Assembly (NCBI GenBank): GCA_937889645.1
Contig: CALBZE010000105.1
Location: 1-21,962, forward strand
Origin: an uncultured bacterium
Lineage (GTDB): Bacteria > Gemmatimonadota > Gemmatimonadetes > Longimicrobiales > RSA9
DNA: 21,962 bases
Direction: 5' to 3'
Shown here: in pieces, positions 7,255 to 14,312 of the stretch
Layout: each line of letters starts with the position of its first letter
Numbering within the stretch: the stretch's first letter is position 1
Notes under the pieces: model-generated
The model's database searches: none
What the model was told of the DNA's origin: nothing
Seen by the model: only the letters and a program-made list of their open reading frames with translations
Position numbers and translations under genes: made by a program

Positions 7255-8652
7255 ATGTCGTCGACACGCATCTCGACCGTGATCCTCGCGCTGTGCGCGC
7301 TGGCCGGGCCGGCGCAGGCCCGGCAGGCGGGAGCGCCGCCGAGCGCCGATCCTCGCCTGTACGAGATCGCCGGCGCGGCGCAGGCGGAACGGATCGAGAA
7401 GGACATTCGGAAGCTCGTGGGCTTCGGCACACGGCACACGCTGTCGGACACCCTGTCGGATACGCGGGGGATCGGCGCCGCGCGGCGGTGGATCAAGGCG
7501 GAGTTCGACCGGATCTCCGCCGAATGCGGCGGGTGCCTCGAGGTCTTCTACCAGCGGTACCTGGTGAAGGGGCAGGAGCGGAGCCGCATCCCGCAGGATA
7601 CCTGGGTCGTCAACGTGGTCGCGATCCAGCGCGGGACGACGCACCCGAACCACTACGTCATCATGACCGGCGACATCGACTCGCGCGTCTCGGACGTGCT
7701 GAACGCGACGAGCGATGCCCCGGGCGCCAACGACAACGCGAGCGGCGTCGCCGGGGTGCTCGAGGCGGCGCGGGTGCTGTCGAAGTACCGGTTCGGCAAG
7801 TCGATCGTCTACGCGGCGCTGTCGGGCGAGGAGCAGGGGTTGTACGGCGGGCAGTACATGGCCCAGGTCGCCCGCGACGAGGGGTGGGTCATCGAGGCGG
7901 TCCTCAACAACGACATGATCGGCAACATCGAGGGTGTGGACGGGGTCATCAACAACACCCAGTTCCGCATCTTCAGCGAGCCGACGCCGGTGACCGAGAC
8001 CGAGCGCGAGCGCAATGCACGGCGCTTCACGGGCGGCGAGGTCGACGGGCCGTCGCGGCAGCTGGCGCGCTACATCGCGCGAGTCACGGAGCAGTACATG
8101 CCGACGGTCGAGCCGATGATGATCTACCGCCTCGACCGCTACGGCCGCGGCGGGCATCACCGCCCGTTCAACGACCTGGGCTTCCCGGGCGTGCGCATCA
8201 TGGAAGCGCACGAGAACTATTACCGCCAGCACCAGGACCTGCGCACCGAGACGATCATGGTAAAGGCGGCCGACGGGACGGAGCGGCCGATGGAGGTCGA
8301 GTACGGCGACGTGATCGAGGGCGTCGACTTCGACTACGCGGCGAAGCTGACCGGCGTGAACATGATCACGCTGGCGTCGCTGGCGTGGGCGCCGCCGGCC
8401 CCGGACTCGGTGCGGATCACGGGCGCGGTGCGCCCGGCGGCCACGCTGCGCTGGAAGAAGGTGGATTCGCCCAACGTCGCCGGATACAAGGTCTACTGGC
8501 GCCTCACGACCGAGCCGCAGTGGACGCACTGGCGCTGGGTCGGCGACGTCGACGAGTTCACGACCGAGGGGCTGATCATCGATAACTACTACTTCGGCGT
8601 GGCGGCGGTGGGGAAGGACGGGAATGAGAGCGTGGTGGTGTTTCCGAGGTAG
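7255..8652 (+). CDS. Exported M28-family metallopeptidase with C-terminal Fn3-like domain
   Basis: 465 aa. Signal peptide at about 1-24 (LALCALAGPAQA). The M28 zinc-aminopeptidase core shows Asp160 in PGANDNASG (bridging ligand), Glu192-Glu193 in SGEEQG (catalytic base and ligand), Asp220 in NNDMIG and probably His326 in RQHQD. The usual first ligand motif HxD reads Asp140-Ile-Asp142 (GDIDSR), so the normal zinc-binding His is replaced by Asp. Residues about 375-465 resemble a fibronectin type III fold (VAGYKVYWR, then NYYFGVAAVGKDGNES), which may bind substrate or cell surface. GGAGGT at 7244-7249 fixes the start. The TAG stop is the first three bases of a heptad repeat array. Probably in one operon with the S9 peptidase upstream. 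Confidence 0.9.
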   Translation: MSSTRISTVILALCALAGPAQARQAGAPPSADPRLYEIAGAAQAERIEKDIRKLVGFGTRHTLSDTLSDTRGIGAARRWIKAEFDRISAECGGCLEVFYQRYLVKGQERSRIPQDTWVVNVVAIQRGTTHPNHYVIMTGDIDSRVSDVLNATSDAPGANDNASGVAGVLEAARVLSKYRFGKSIVYAALSGEEQGLYGGQYMAQVARDEGWVIEAVLNNDMIGNIEGVDGVINNTQFRIFSEPTPVTETERERNARRFTGGEVDGPSRQLARYIARVTEQYMPTVEPMMIYRLDRYGRGGHHRPFNDLGFPGVRIMEAHENYYRQHQDLRTETIMVKAADGTERPMEVEYGDVIEGVDFDYAAKLTGVNMITLASLAWAPPAPDSVRITGAVRPAATLRWKKVDSPNVAGYKVYWRLTTEPQWTHWRWVGDVDEFTTEGLIIDNYYFGVAAVGKDGNESVVVFPR

Positions 8653-8789
8653 GGCTCGGGGCCTAGGGCTTGGGGCCTAGGGCCTAGGGCTTAGGGCTTA
8701 GGGCCTAGGGCTTAGGGCTTAGGGCCTAGGGCTTAGGGCTTAGGGCTTAGGGCCTAGGGCTTAGGGGGTGGGGCTCGGGGGGTGGGGCG
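8650..8789. repeat. Heptad tandem array 1 (consensus YRGGGCY), 20 units
   Basis: Exactly 20 consecutive 7-bp units without an indel. Most are TAGGGCT or TAGGGCC; the ends are more degenerate (CGGGGCC and TGGGGCC near the left, TAGGGGG, TGGGGCT, CGGGGGG and TGGGGCG at the right). The G-rich strand is plus, the coding strand of the M28 gene just before it. The M28 stop codon TAG is the start of unit 1. Two further arrays of this heptamer occur at 13706-13773 and 14313-14459. Confidence 0.97.
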
Positions 8790-8808
8790 GCTGGTGCGGG
8801 CCGCCCCA
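8783..8808 (+). terminator. Stem-loop at the end of heptad array 1
   Basis: TGGGGCGGC (8783-8791) pairs perfectly with GCCGCCCCA (8800-8808) around an 8-nt loop. No T-run follows, so it is not a standard intrinsic terminator. It separates the S9/M28 unit from the promoter of the next operon and may stop transcription weakly or protect the 3' end. Confidence 0.45.
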
Positions 8809-8812
8809 GCTC

Positions 8813-8848
8813 TTGACACCCGTGGTTTGCAATGCAAACTTGTTTGCA
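8813..8848 (+). promoter_or_regulatory. Promoter with three TTTGCA operator half-sites
   Basis: A perfect -35 box TTGACA lies at 8813-8818. Downstream are GTTTGCA (8825-8831), its inverted copy TGCAAAC (8833-8839), together a 15-bp palindrome with a 1-nt centre, and a second GTTTGCA (8842-8848) 17 bp after the first. The repeats cover the place where the -10 should be (about 8836-8841, AAACTT, a poor match). A protein bound here would block polymerase. The obvious candidate is the winged-helix regulator encoded by the second gene of the operon. Confidence 0.7.
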
Positions 8849-8890
8849 TCGGGTCGGAGGTGAGGCGGTGAGGATGGGGCGCGGGAATCC

Positions 8891-9529
8891 ATGACGGTGA
8901 GAGGGGCCGTGGTCGCGGATCTGGATCGGTTGAGCGAGCTGACGCGTCATTACGCGAGGTACTCGCGGAGCGCCGCCGGGCTCGGGAGCGTGCTGGGCGG
9001 CGTGTGCGGGCTCGTGTCGTACTTCGTGGGAGCGCTGGTCCCGCTGACGTTGTGGTCGCGGCTGGTGCTGGCGGCGCTTCCGCTCGTGTGGATCGTGGCG
9101 AAGGAGCTGCTCCAGCGCCGCTACTACCAGCGGTACGGGCGTGTGGAGGAGCTGGAGGGCGCCGGCGAGCGGCGACTGCGCGTGTTCCTGACCGGGTTCG
9201 TCGCGGTGGTGAGCGCGGTGGTGGTGGGGTTCGTCCTGCTGCGTGGGTCGAGCGCCGTCGCGTGGTGGGAGGCGGCCGGGTACGTGGCGTTCGTCGCGGC
9301 GACGCCATTCCTGACGTGGTGGTTCCTGAGGACGCCGTTGGAGTTCATCGTGGGCGTGTTCCTGCTGGCGCAGGCGGCGGTGGTGCTCGGGGGTGGGAGC
9401 TACGCGCTGGGCGAGCAACTGCAGGCGCCGATCGGGTCGGCGGCGCTGGTGCTGGTGGGGCTCAAGGAGCACTGGTCGTACCGGCGGCTGGAGCGGCGGC
9501 TGGGGGAGGTGGGGGGTGGCGGCCGGTGA
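8891..9529 (+). CDS. Polytopic membrane protein of unknown function
   Basis: 212 aa with about six predicted membrane helices (near 31-51, 57-72, 98-117, 126-146, 150-168 and 181-193). A basic loop (LQRRYYQRYGRVEE) follows helix 2, and the C-terminal tail is charged (WSYRRLERRLGE). I do not recognise a named family. It is the first gene after the TTTGCA operator, and its last 14 bases overlap the start of the winged-helix regulator gene, so the two are translationally linked. The pairing suggests the regulator controls or responds to this membrane protein. Upstream GTG and ATG codons (8868, 8874) are out of frame. ATG at 8891 has only a weak Shine-Dalgarno. Confidence 0.8.
   Translation: MTVRGAVVADLDRLSELTRHYARYSRSAAGLGSVLGGVCGLVSYFVGALVPLTLWSRLVLAALPLVWIVAKELLQRRYYQRYGRVEELEGAGERRLRVFLTGFVAVVSAVVVGFVLLRGSSAVAWWEAAGYVAFVAATPFLTWWFLRTPLEFIVGVFLLAQAAVVLGGGSYALGEQLQAPIGSAALVLVGLKEHWSYRRLERRLGEVGGGGR
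9505..9509 (+). promoter_or_regulatory. Shine-Dalgarno that decides the GTG start of the regulator gene
   Basis: GGAGG inside the end of the membrane protein gene, 6 bp before GTG at 9516. It selects that GTG over longer upstream readings of the same frame, which are Arg/Trp/Gly-rich and unlike a protein. Confidence 0.7.
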
Positions 9530-9845
9530 CGCGGGCCGGGAGGTCCGGGCGCTGCTCGGGCTGGACCGCGTGGTGCACGAGCCGGCGCGCCTGGCGATCC
9601 TGACGGTGCTGGCGGAGGCCGAGTCGGTCGAGTTCCGGTTCCTGGAGCGGGTGACGGGGCTGACGCGGGGGAACCTGTCGAGCCACGCGTCGAAGCTGGA
9701 GGAGGCGGAATACATCGAGGTGGAGAAGTCGTTCCGGGGGAAGGTCCCGGTGACGAGTTACCGCATCACGGCGAAAGGGCGTGCGGCGCTGGAGGAGTAT
9801 CGTCGGCGGATGCGGGTGGGGTTGGTCGGTGGCACGGAGGAATGA
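9516..9845 (+). CDS. Small winged-helix (MarR/ArsR-like) transcriptional regulator
   Basis: 109 aa starting with GTG. The whole protein is one winged helix-turn-helix: HEPARLAILTVLAEAESVEF is the dimer/first helix region, FLERVTGLTRGNLSSHASKL contains the recognition helix, and FRGKVPVTSYRITAKGRAAL is the beta wing. The order and motifs match the stand-alone winged-helix family often annotated as HTH_34 or 'winged helix DNA-binding protein'. There is no separate ligand domain or obvious metal site. It overlaps the membrane protein gene by 14 bp, and its stop is one base before the M23 peptidase ATG, so all three are one translationally coupled operon. It probably represses its own promoter through the TTTGCA sites, judged from position only. 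Confidence 0.87.
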   Translation: MAAGDAGREVRALLGLDRVVHEPARLAILTVLAEAESVEFRFLERVTGLTRGNLSSHASKLEEAEYIEVEKSFRGKVPVTSYRITAKGRAALEEYRRRMRVGLVGGTEE

Positions 9846-9846
9846 T

Positions 9847-10896
9847 ATGCGGGCAATCGTGTTGAGCTGGGTGCTGGCGGCGGGTACGGTTCTGGGGCCG
9901 ACGAATGCGGTGGCGCAGGCGACGTCTCCCGGGGCGCAGGAGGCGGCCCCCGAATCGGGGGTCCCGACCTCCGACGTGATGGAGCTGGGCCGGCGGTACA
10001 CGACGTGGTTCTACGCGGACAGCGTGGACCGTCTCGTGGCCGTGTTCTCGTCGGACCTGGTCGCGGCGCTGGGCGGGGAGGCCGGCCTCCGGGCTGTCCG
10101 TGAGCAGATAGCGATGCAACTCGGCGCGGAGCGTCGGGTGGTGGACGAGCGAACGACGCGCGTCGGGCGTGGGGGATCGTACATCCGGTACGCGGAGTTC
10201 GAGAAGTACGACGGGGTGATCGAGGTCGTCTGGGCGATCGGCGATGGCGGCGTCGTGGAAGGGTTCGTGATCCGGCCGCGCCGCGAGCCGGCGCCGAGCG
10301 CTTACCTGGACTACGAGACCAAGACGTGGCTTCGGCTCCCGTTCGACGGCGAGTGGACGGTGTTCTGGGGCGGGCGGACGGTGGAGCAGAACTATCACGT
10401 CGAGGCGCCTGACCAGCGCTTCGCGTACGACCTGGTGGTGATGCGGGACGGCCGTACGCACGAGGGCGACGGCACGGCCAACGAGCAGTACTACTGTTTC
10501 GGGCTGCCGATCCTGGCGCCGGGGGCGGGGGTGGTGGCGGTGGCCCGGGACGGGATCGACGACAACCGTCCGGGCGTCATGAACCCGGCGGAGCCTCCGG
10601 GGAACCACGTCGTCATCGACCACGGCAACGGCGAGTACTCGTTCCTGGCGCACCTGCGGAACGGCTCGGTGCGGGTCCGCGTGGGCGACCGGGTATCCGC
10701 AGGGGATCCGGTCGGCGAGTGCGGGAACAGCGGCAACTCGAGCGAGCCGCACCTGCACTACCATCTGCAGACGACGCCCGACATCGTCCGGGGCGCGGGT
10801 CTGCCGGCGCAATTCCGCGACTACGTGGCGGACGGCGAGCCGGTCGAGCGTGGCGAGCCGGTCCAGGGTCAGCGGATCCGGCCCGCGGGCGGGTGA
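9847..10896 (+). CDS. Exported M23-family peptidase
   Basis: 349 aa. Signal peptide at about 1-24 (ends NAVAQA). Residues 35-155 resemble the DUF3887-type domain that precedes many secreted hydrolases. The C-terminal LytM/M23 domain shows His302-x-His304 in EPHLHYH and a first metal-ligand region around His184 and Asp195 (NYHVEAPDQRFAYD), as in M23 proteins with a longer H-to-D spacing. GNGEYSFLAHLRNGS and GDRVSAGDPVGECGNSGN are typical core strands. M23 enzymes cut peptide crossbridges, usually in peptidoglycan. The start ATG at 9847 is preceded by GGAGG (9837-9841) and lies one base after the regulator stop. Linkage to a membrane protein and regulator suggests envelope remodelling under dedicated control. 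It converges with the next M28 gene, with 14 bp between stops and no terminator. Confidence 0.9.
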   Translation: MRAIVLSWVLAAGTVLGPTNAVAQATSPGAQEAAPESGVPTSDVMELGRRYTTWFYADSVDRLVAVFSSDLVAALGGEAGLRAVREQIAMQLGAERRVVDERTTRVGRGGSYIRYAEFEKYDGVIEVVWAIGDGGVVEGFVIRPRREPAPSAYLDYETKTWLRLPFDGEWTVFWGGRTVEQNYHVEAPDQRFAYDLVVMRDGRTHEGDGTANEQYYCFGLPILAPGAGVVAVARDGIDDNRPGVMNPAEPPGNHVVIDHGNGEYSFLAHLRNGSVRVRVGDRVSAGDPVGECGNSGNSSEPHLHYHLQTTPDIVRGAGLPAQFRDYVADGEPVERGEPVQGQRIRPAGG

Positions 10897-10910
10897 CGGC
10901 GCCGATTCGG

Positions 10911-11876
10911 TCATTGGGCTCGGGGCGGGCTCCGGTCGAGCTCCAGCACGACGGCCAGCACGGTTTCGACCGCGGCCCTGTAGAACTGGGGTTGGATGCC
11001 GTCGAACTCGTCGCTGGGTCGGTGGTAATCCGCGTGGTCCTCGACGCCGAAGTACAGGAACGGGATCCCCGCGGCGTGGAATGCGCCGTGGTCGGACGCG
11101 CTGGTCCAGTCCTGGCCTTGCGGCAGGTCGGGCGAGTCGTGCCCCGTGAGGAGTCGGACCGGCGCCCGCGCGGCGACCCGCTCGACCGTCGGCTTCAGGA
11201 ACGGGTAGTGGTACGTCCCGGCGACGTAGAGCTCGCCGGCGTCGTTCCGGCCGACCATGTCCATGTTCACGTTGAGGACGACGGCGTCGAGCGGGATCGG
11301 TGGCGTACGCACGAAGGCGCGCGCGCCCTGCAGTCCCATCTCCTCTGCGTCGAGCGCGGCGAAGACGATCGAATGCGCGGGCCGGTGCTCGCGGAAGTAC
11401 CGGGCGAGCGCGAGGAGCGCGGCGGAGCCCGAAGCGTTGTCGTCGGCGCCGTTGTAGATGGAGTCCCCCGCTTCGTCCGGCCGGCCGATCCCGACGTGGT
11501 CGTAATGGGCGGTCAGGACGATGTAGCGCTCGGGGTGCTCGGCCCCGCGGATCATGCCGACGACGTTCACGCCGCGGTACTCGACGTTGTCGCGTCGTCC
11601 GACGAAGGTGAACTCGTGCGTGAAGCTCTCGCCCACGGGCTCGAGGCTGATCTCGCGGAACGCGGCGAGGATGTGCTCGCGGGCGCGGGCGTTGCCTTCG
11701 CTCCCCACGCGGCGCCCGGCGAGGGCGTCGGAGGAGAGGAAGCGGATGTCGTCGATCATGCGCTCGGCGTCGATGCGCGGCCAAGCGGCCGCGGCGTCGG
11801 AGCGCGGCTGCTGGCACGCGCCCGGGGCCGGGAGCGCGAGGGCGACGGCGGCGAAGGCGATGGCGATACGTCGCAT
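10911..11876 (-). CDS. Exported M28-family metallopeptidase, possible lipoprotein
   Basis: 321 aa. Signal peptide at about 1-20 followed by Cys21 (PAPGAC). This could be a lipoprotein attachment site, although the lipobox is poor at -3. All five usual M28 zinc and catalytic positions are present: His124-x-Asp126 (TAHYDH), Asp146 (GADDNASG), Glu178-Glu179 (DAEEMG), Asp206 (NMDMVG) and His285 (YHRPSDEFD). This is the compact, single-domain form expected for an aminopeptidase. AGGAGAG at 11885-11891 supports the ATG at 11876; the in-frame upstream extension has no signal peptide and is rejected. It lies 154 bp downstream of the other minus-strand M28 gene, with a strong stem-loop in between, so it may have its own promoter. 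Confidence 0.92.
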   Translation of the reverse strand: MRRIAIAFAAVALALPAPGACQQPRSDAAAAWPRIDAERMIDDIRFLSSDALAGRRVGSEGNARAREHILAAFREISLEPVGESFTHEFTFVGRRDNVEYRGVNVVGMIRGAEHPERYIVLTAHYDHVGIGRPDEAGDSIYNGADDNASGSAALLALARYFREHRPAHSIVFAALDAEEMGLQGARAFVRTPPIPLDAVVLNVNMDMVGRNDAGELYVAGTYHYPFLKPTVERVAARAPVRLLTGHDSPDLPQGQDWTSASDHGAFHAAGIPFLYFGVEDHADYHRPSDEFDGIQPQFYRAAVETVLAVVLELDRSPPRAQ

Positions 11877-11945
11877 GGGGTGAACTCTCCTGAATCGTTC
11901 GGGCGCGGTTGCGTCGCAAGCGAACGGCGGCACGACTGACGGCGC

Positions 11946-11974
11946 GGCCCGTGAGGCACGACGCCTCACGGGCC
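11946..11974. terminator. 12-bp stem-loop between the two minus-strand M28 genes
   Basis: GGCCCGTGAGGC (11946-11957) and GCCTCACGGGCC (11963-11974) pair perfectly around ACGAC. There is no T-run on the minus strand after the stem, so a classic intrinsic terminator is not shown. It lies downstream of the M28 gene that ends at 12031 and upstream of the one starting at 11876. It could end or attenuate transcription, or stabilise the 3' end of the first message. Confidence 0.55.
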
Positions 11975-12030
11975 GTCTTCATGCCGTGTCCCGCGGCCGC
12001 GGATTCACGCACGCGCCGCGGTCGGATCAA

Positions 12031-13605
12031 CTACTCCGTGGCGGGCCGGTCGTTCCGCCGCGGCTCCCGGCACTGCGGCCACGGCATCTGCTCGCCGGTG
12101 CGCGGGTTGGTCGGCATGATGCGCCGGTCGCGCGCGATGAACTCCGGGTCCTCGGAGGCGAGGTAGGCGAGCATCGCGGTCAGGATCGCGTTGTTCTGCA
12201 CCTCCTCGATCACGATCTTGTCGAACGTGTCGCGGTTCGTGTGCCAGGTGTAGGTGCCGTAGTCCCAGCTCAGCGAGCTGAGGCTGAACGCCGGGGCGCC
12301 GTAGCAGACGAACGACGCGTAGTCGCTCCCGCCGCCGCCCGGCGTGCCGGGGATGCGGAGCGTGATGTGGCGCGTGATTTCCTCCGGGAGCTGGGCGAAC
12401 CAGCGGCCGAAGTGCGCGCCGGCCGAGGTCAGCCCCTGCATCGAGATGTTGACGACGCGGCCCGTGCCGTTGTCCTGGTTGAAGAGCGCCTGGAGCCCCT
12501 GCACGATCTCGGGGTGGTCCTCGGCGAACGCGCGCGAGCCGTTCAGCCCCTGCTCCTCGCCGCCCCAGTGCCCGACCACGATGGTCCGCTTCGGGTTGGG
12601 GTAGACCGCCTTCAGGATCCGCATCGCCTCCATCATGGTGACGGTGCCGGTGGCGTTGTCCGTCGCGCCGGAGGCGCCGTCCCACGAGTCGAAGTGGGCC
12701 GACAGGAGGACGTACTCGTTGGGCTTCTCGCTGCCCGGGATCACCGCGATGGTGTTGTAAACCGGGACTTCGCCGAGGAACTGGGCGTCGGCCTCGAGGC
12801 GGAGCTTCGGGCCCTGGTTGTTCTCGGTCAGACGGAAGACCAGGCCGTAGTCCTCGCACGAGAGGTCGAGCGACGGGATGCGGTTGGTCTGCGCGCCGAA
12901 GATCTTGTTGACGCCCCAGCCGTTCGACCAGCGGAGCGTGAGGATGCCGCGGGCGCCGGCGGCGGCGAGGGCGTCGGCGAGCTCGGCGGGGCTCACGCCG
13001 GTACGGCGGACGCGCTCGTTCCAGGCCTGGCGCGCCTCGTTACGGGCCTTCCGCATCGCTTCGATCGTCTCGGAGAGCCCGTACTCCTCCCAGTTGTCGT
13101 CCGTGCGGCAGGTCGGCTCGGGGAAGGAGATCATGACGAACTTCCCCTTCACCGAGGGGAGCCACTTCCTGAACTCGTCTGCGTTCTGCACATCGGGGAG
13201 GATGGCGACGCCGCCCTCGACCTTCTTCCCGCCGGTGCCGGGGCTCCAGGCGAGGAGCGTGCCCTCGAGGGTGCGGACGCGGGGCTCGATCAGATCGATG
13301 TGCGTGACGCCGCGGCGCCAGCCGGTCCAGGTGCCGTACTGCTCGTTGCGCGCCTCGATCCCCCACTTCTTATACATCGAGACCGCCCAGTTGTGGGCAT
13401 TGTTGATCCCGGGCGAGCCGGTCAGCCGGGGACCGATCGAGTCGGTCAGGGTCTGCGCGAGCGTGTAGACGTGGGAATTCTCGGTGCCCTCACGCCAGAT
13501 CTGGCGGAGAACGGGGTCGTCGGTCGGGAAGTTCTGAGCCATCGCCGACGGGGCGGCGGCCAGGATCCCCAGCCCGACGGCGGATGTGGCGATCAAGCGC
13601 TTCAT
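12031..13605 (-). CDS. Exported M28-family metallopeptidase with PA-like insert
   Basis: 524 aa. Signal peptide at about 1-24 (LAAAPSAMAQ). Residues about 115-260 form a protease-associated-type domain interrupted by a charged helical stretch (EAMRKARNEARQAWNERVRR), a common layout in large M28 carboxy/aminopeptidases. The catalytic core has His304-x-Asp306 (SAHFDS), Asp316 (ATDNATG), Glu350-Glu351 (GGEEQG), Asp378 (NQDNGTG) and His455 (YTWHTNRD), so the two-zinc site is complete. An AGGT-type Shine-Dalgarno (13611-13616) supports ATG at 13605; the longer in-frame reading upstream is Pro/Arg-rich and lacks a signal peptide. It lies downstream of heptad array 2. Predicted role is secreted or periplasmic peptide trimming; the substrate is not readable. 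Confidence 0.92.
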   Translation of the reverse strand: MKRLIATSAVGLGILAAAPSAMAQNFPTDDPVLRQIWREGTENSHVYTLAQTLTDSIGPRLTGSPGINNAHNWAVSMYKKWGIEARNEQYGTWTGWRRGVTHIDLIEPRVRTLEGTLLAWSPGTGGKKVEGGVAILPDVQNADEFRKWLPSVKGKFVMISFPEPTCRTDDNWEEYGLSETIEAMRKARNEARQAWNERVRRTGVSPAELADALAAAGARGILTLRWSNGWGVNKIFGAQTNRIPSLDLSCEDYGLVFRLTENNQGPKLRLEADAQFLGEVPVYNTIAVIPGSEKPNEYVLLSAHFDSWDGASGATDNATGTVTMMEAMRILKAVYPNPKRTIVVGHWGGEEQGLNGSRAFAEDHPEIVQGLQALFNQDNGTGRVVNISMQGLTSAGAHFGRWFAQLPEEITRHITLRIPGTPGGGGSDYASFVCYGAPAFSLSSLSWDYGTYTWHTNRDTFDKIVIEEVQNNAILTAMLAYLASEDPEFIARDRRIMPTNPRTGEQMPWPQCREPRRNDRPATE

Positions 13606-13705
13606 CGCGTACCTCCGGAGTGGACTTGGTTGGGGCGCGCCTCCGCGCCTGGGTCGGCGGAGGAGCGGGATTGGGGTGAGGATGGGGAAGGTGGGGGGAC
13701 ATGGC

Positions 13706-13773
13706 AAGGGCTCGGGGCTCAGGGCTTAGGGCCTAGGGCCTAGGGCCTAGGGCCTAGGGCTCGGGGTAGGGCG
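13706..13773. repeat. Heptad tandem array 2 (YRGGGCY), about 9-10 units
   Basis: In order: AAGGGCT, CGGGGCT, CAGGGCT, four copies of TAGGGCC, TAGGGCT, then a shortened CGGGG and TAGGGCG. The G-rich strand is plus, opposite to the coding strand of the flanking genes. The last codons and the stop of the four-helix-bundle gene (13747-13773) lie inside the array. It is inverted relative to array 3, so the pair brackets that gene. Confidence 0.93.
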
Positions 13774-14142
13774 TCGGTTGGCTCGTGATTTCAAGGTGGT
13801 GTGCAGGGCGCTCAGCATTCGGCCGGTTTCGGCGGTGCGGGCCAGGATGGGCGCTGTGCGCGCAGACTCTACGTAGCCCAGCCGTTGGGCAAGTAGGATA
13901 TGCGTTTCCAGCTCGGCGAGGGAGCCGCGCGCGATCGACACGAAGCGGGCAAATTCGCGCGTGCCGAAACGGCTCCTGCCTTCGGCTATGTTTGCCGGGA
14001 TGGAAATCGCGGCGCGCCGCACCTGGAGCGCCAATCCGTACCTCTCGGACTCGGGGAAGCAGTCGACGAGTCGGTGGCAAGCCACGGCCAAATCCATGGC
14101 CTCGCGCCAGACGATCAGGTCCCGGTAGCTGCGTACCGACAC
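13747..14142 (-). CDS. Four-helix-bundle protein (S23/IVP-like, TIGR02436 type)
   Basis: 131 aa from GTG at 14142. It matches the family from the first residues (SVRSYRDLIVW) through LALQVRRAAISIPANIAEG to FVSIARGSLAELETHILLA. These proteins are small antiparallel four-helix bundles, first noted in 23S rRNA intervening sequences and structurally related to the Avd accessory protein of diversity-generating retroelements. Nucleic-acid binding is suspected and no enzymatic motif is known. The GTG follows a G-rich Shine-Dalgarno (GGGGGA). An upstream ATG at 14172 would add residues not typical of the family. The last eight residues (RPTPSPRP) and the TAG stop are encoded by heptad array 2, so the tail is repeat-derived. 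No rRNA, reverse transcriptase or template repeat is nearby. Confidence 0.88.
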   Translation of the reverse strand: MSVRSYRDLIVWREAMDLAVACHRLVDCFPESERYGLALQVRRAAISIPANIAEGRSRFGTREFARFVSIARGSLAELETHILLAQRLGYVESARTAPILARTAETGRMLSALHTTLKSRANRRPTPSPRP

Positions 14143-14201
14143 ACGTCCCCCTTCCCCACAGGTGGCGCACACCTCAGTCGTGACGATCGAGTTGACCCAC
14201 C

Positions 14202-14207
14202 ATTATG
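14202..14207 (-). promoter_or_regulatory. Possible -10 element for the four-helix-bundle gene
   Basis: CATAAT on the minus strand, 60 bp before the GTG start and between the gene and heptad array 3. No good -35 box is seen 16-18 bp upstream. If real, transcription would start after the array and not include it. Confidence 0.3.
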
Positions 14208-14312
14208 CACCGCCACGACCCGCCCCGGAATGTCCACCCCGGCCACGCGAATGGGAATCCCCGCCGCCCCACCGCCCCCCAGGGCTCAGGGGTCAGGTGG
14301 CCCCGCCACCCA

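Noticed and set aside
4278..7496. Long minus-strand open frame opposite the S9 peptidase
   Set aside because: It shadows a gene with a complete Ser-Asp-His triad and signal peptide. The product is Arg/Pro-rich with no recognisable domain.
8650..8789. CRISPR array or chromosome telomere
   Set aside because: Units are 7 bp with no spacers and no cas genes nearby, so it is not CRISPR. The arrays are internal between genes on both sides, so they are not a chromosome end, despite the telomere-like look.
13747..14172. Diversity-generating retroelement based on the Avd-like four-helix-bundle protein
   Set aside because: No reverse transcriptase, template repeat or variable C-type lectin gene is in the window.
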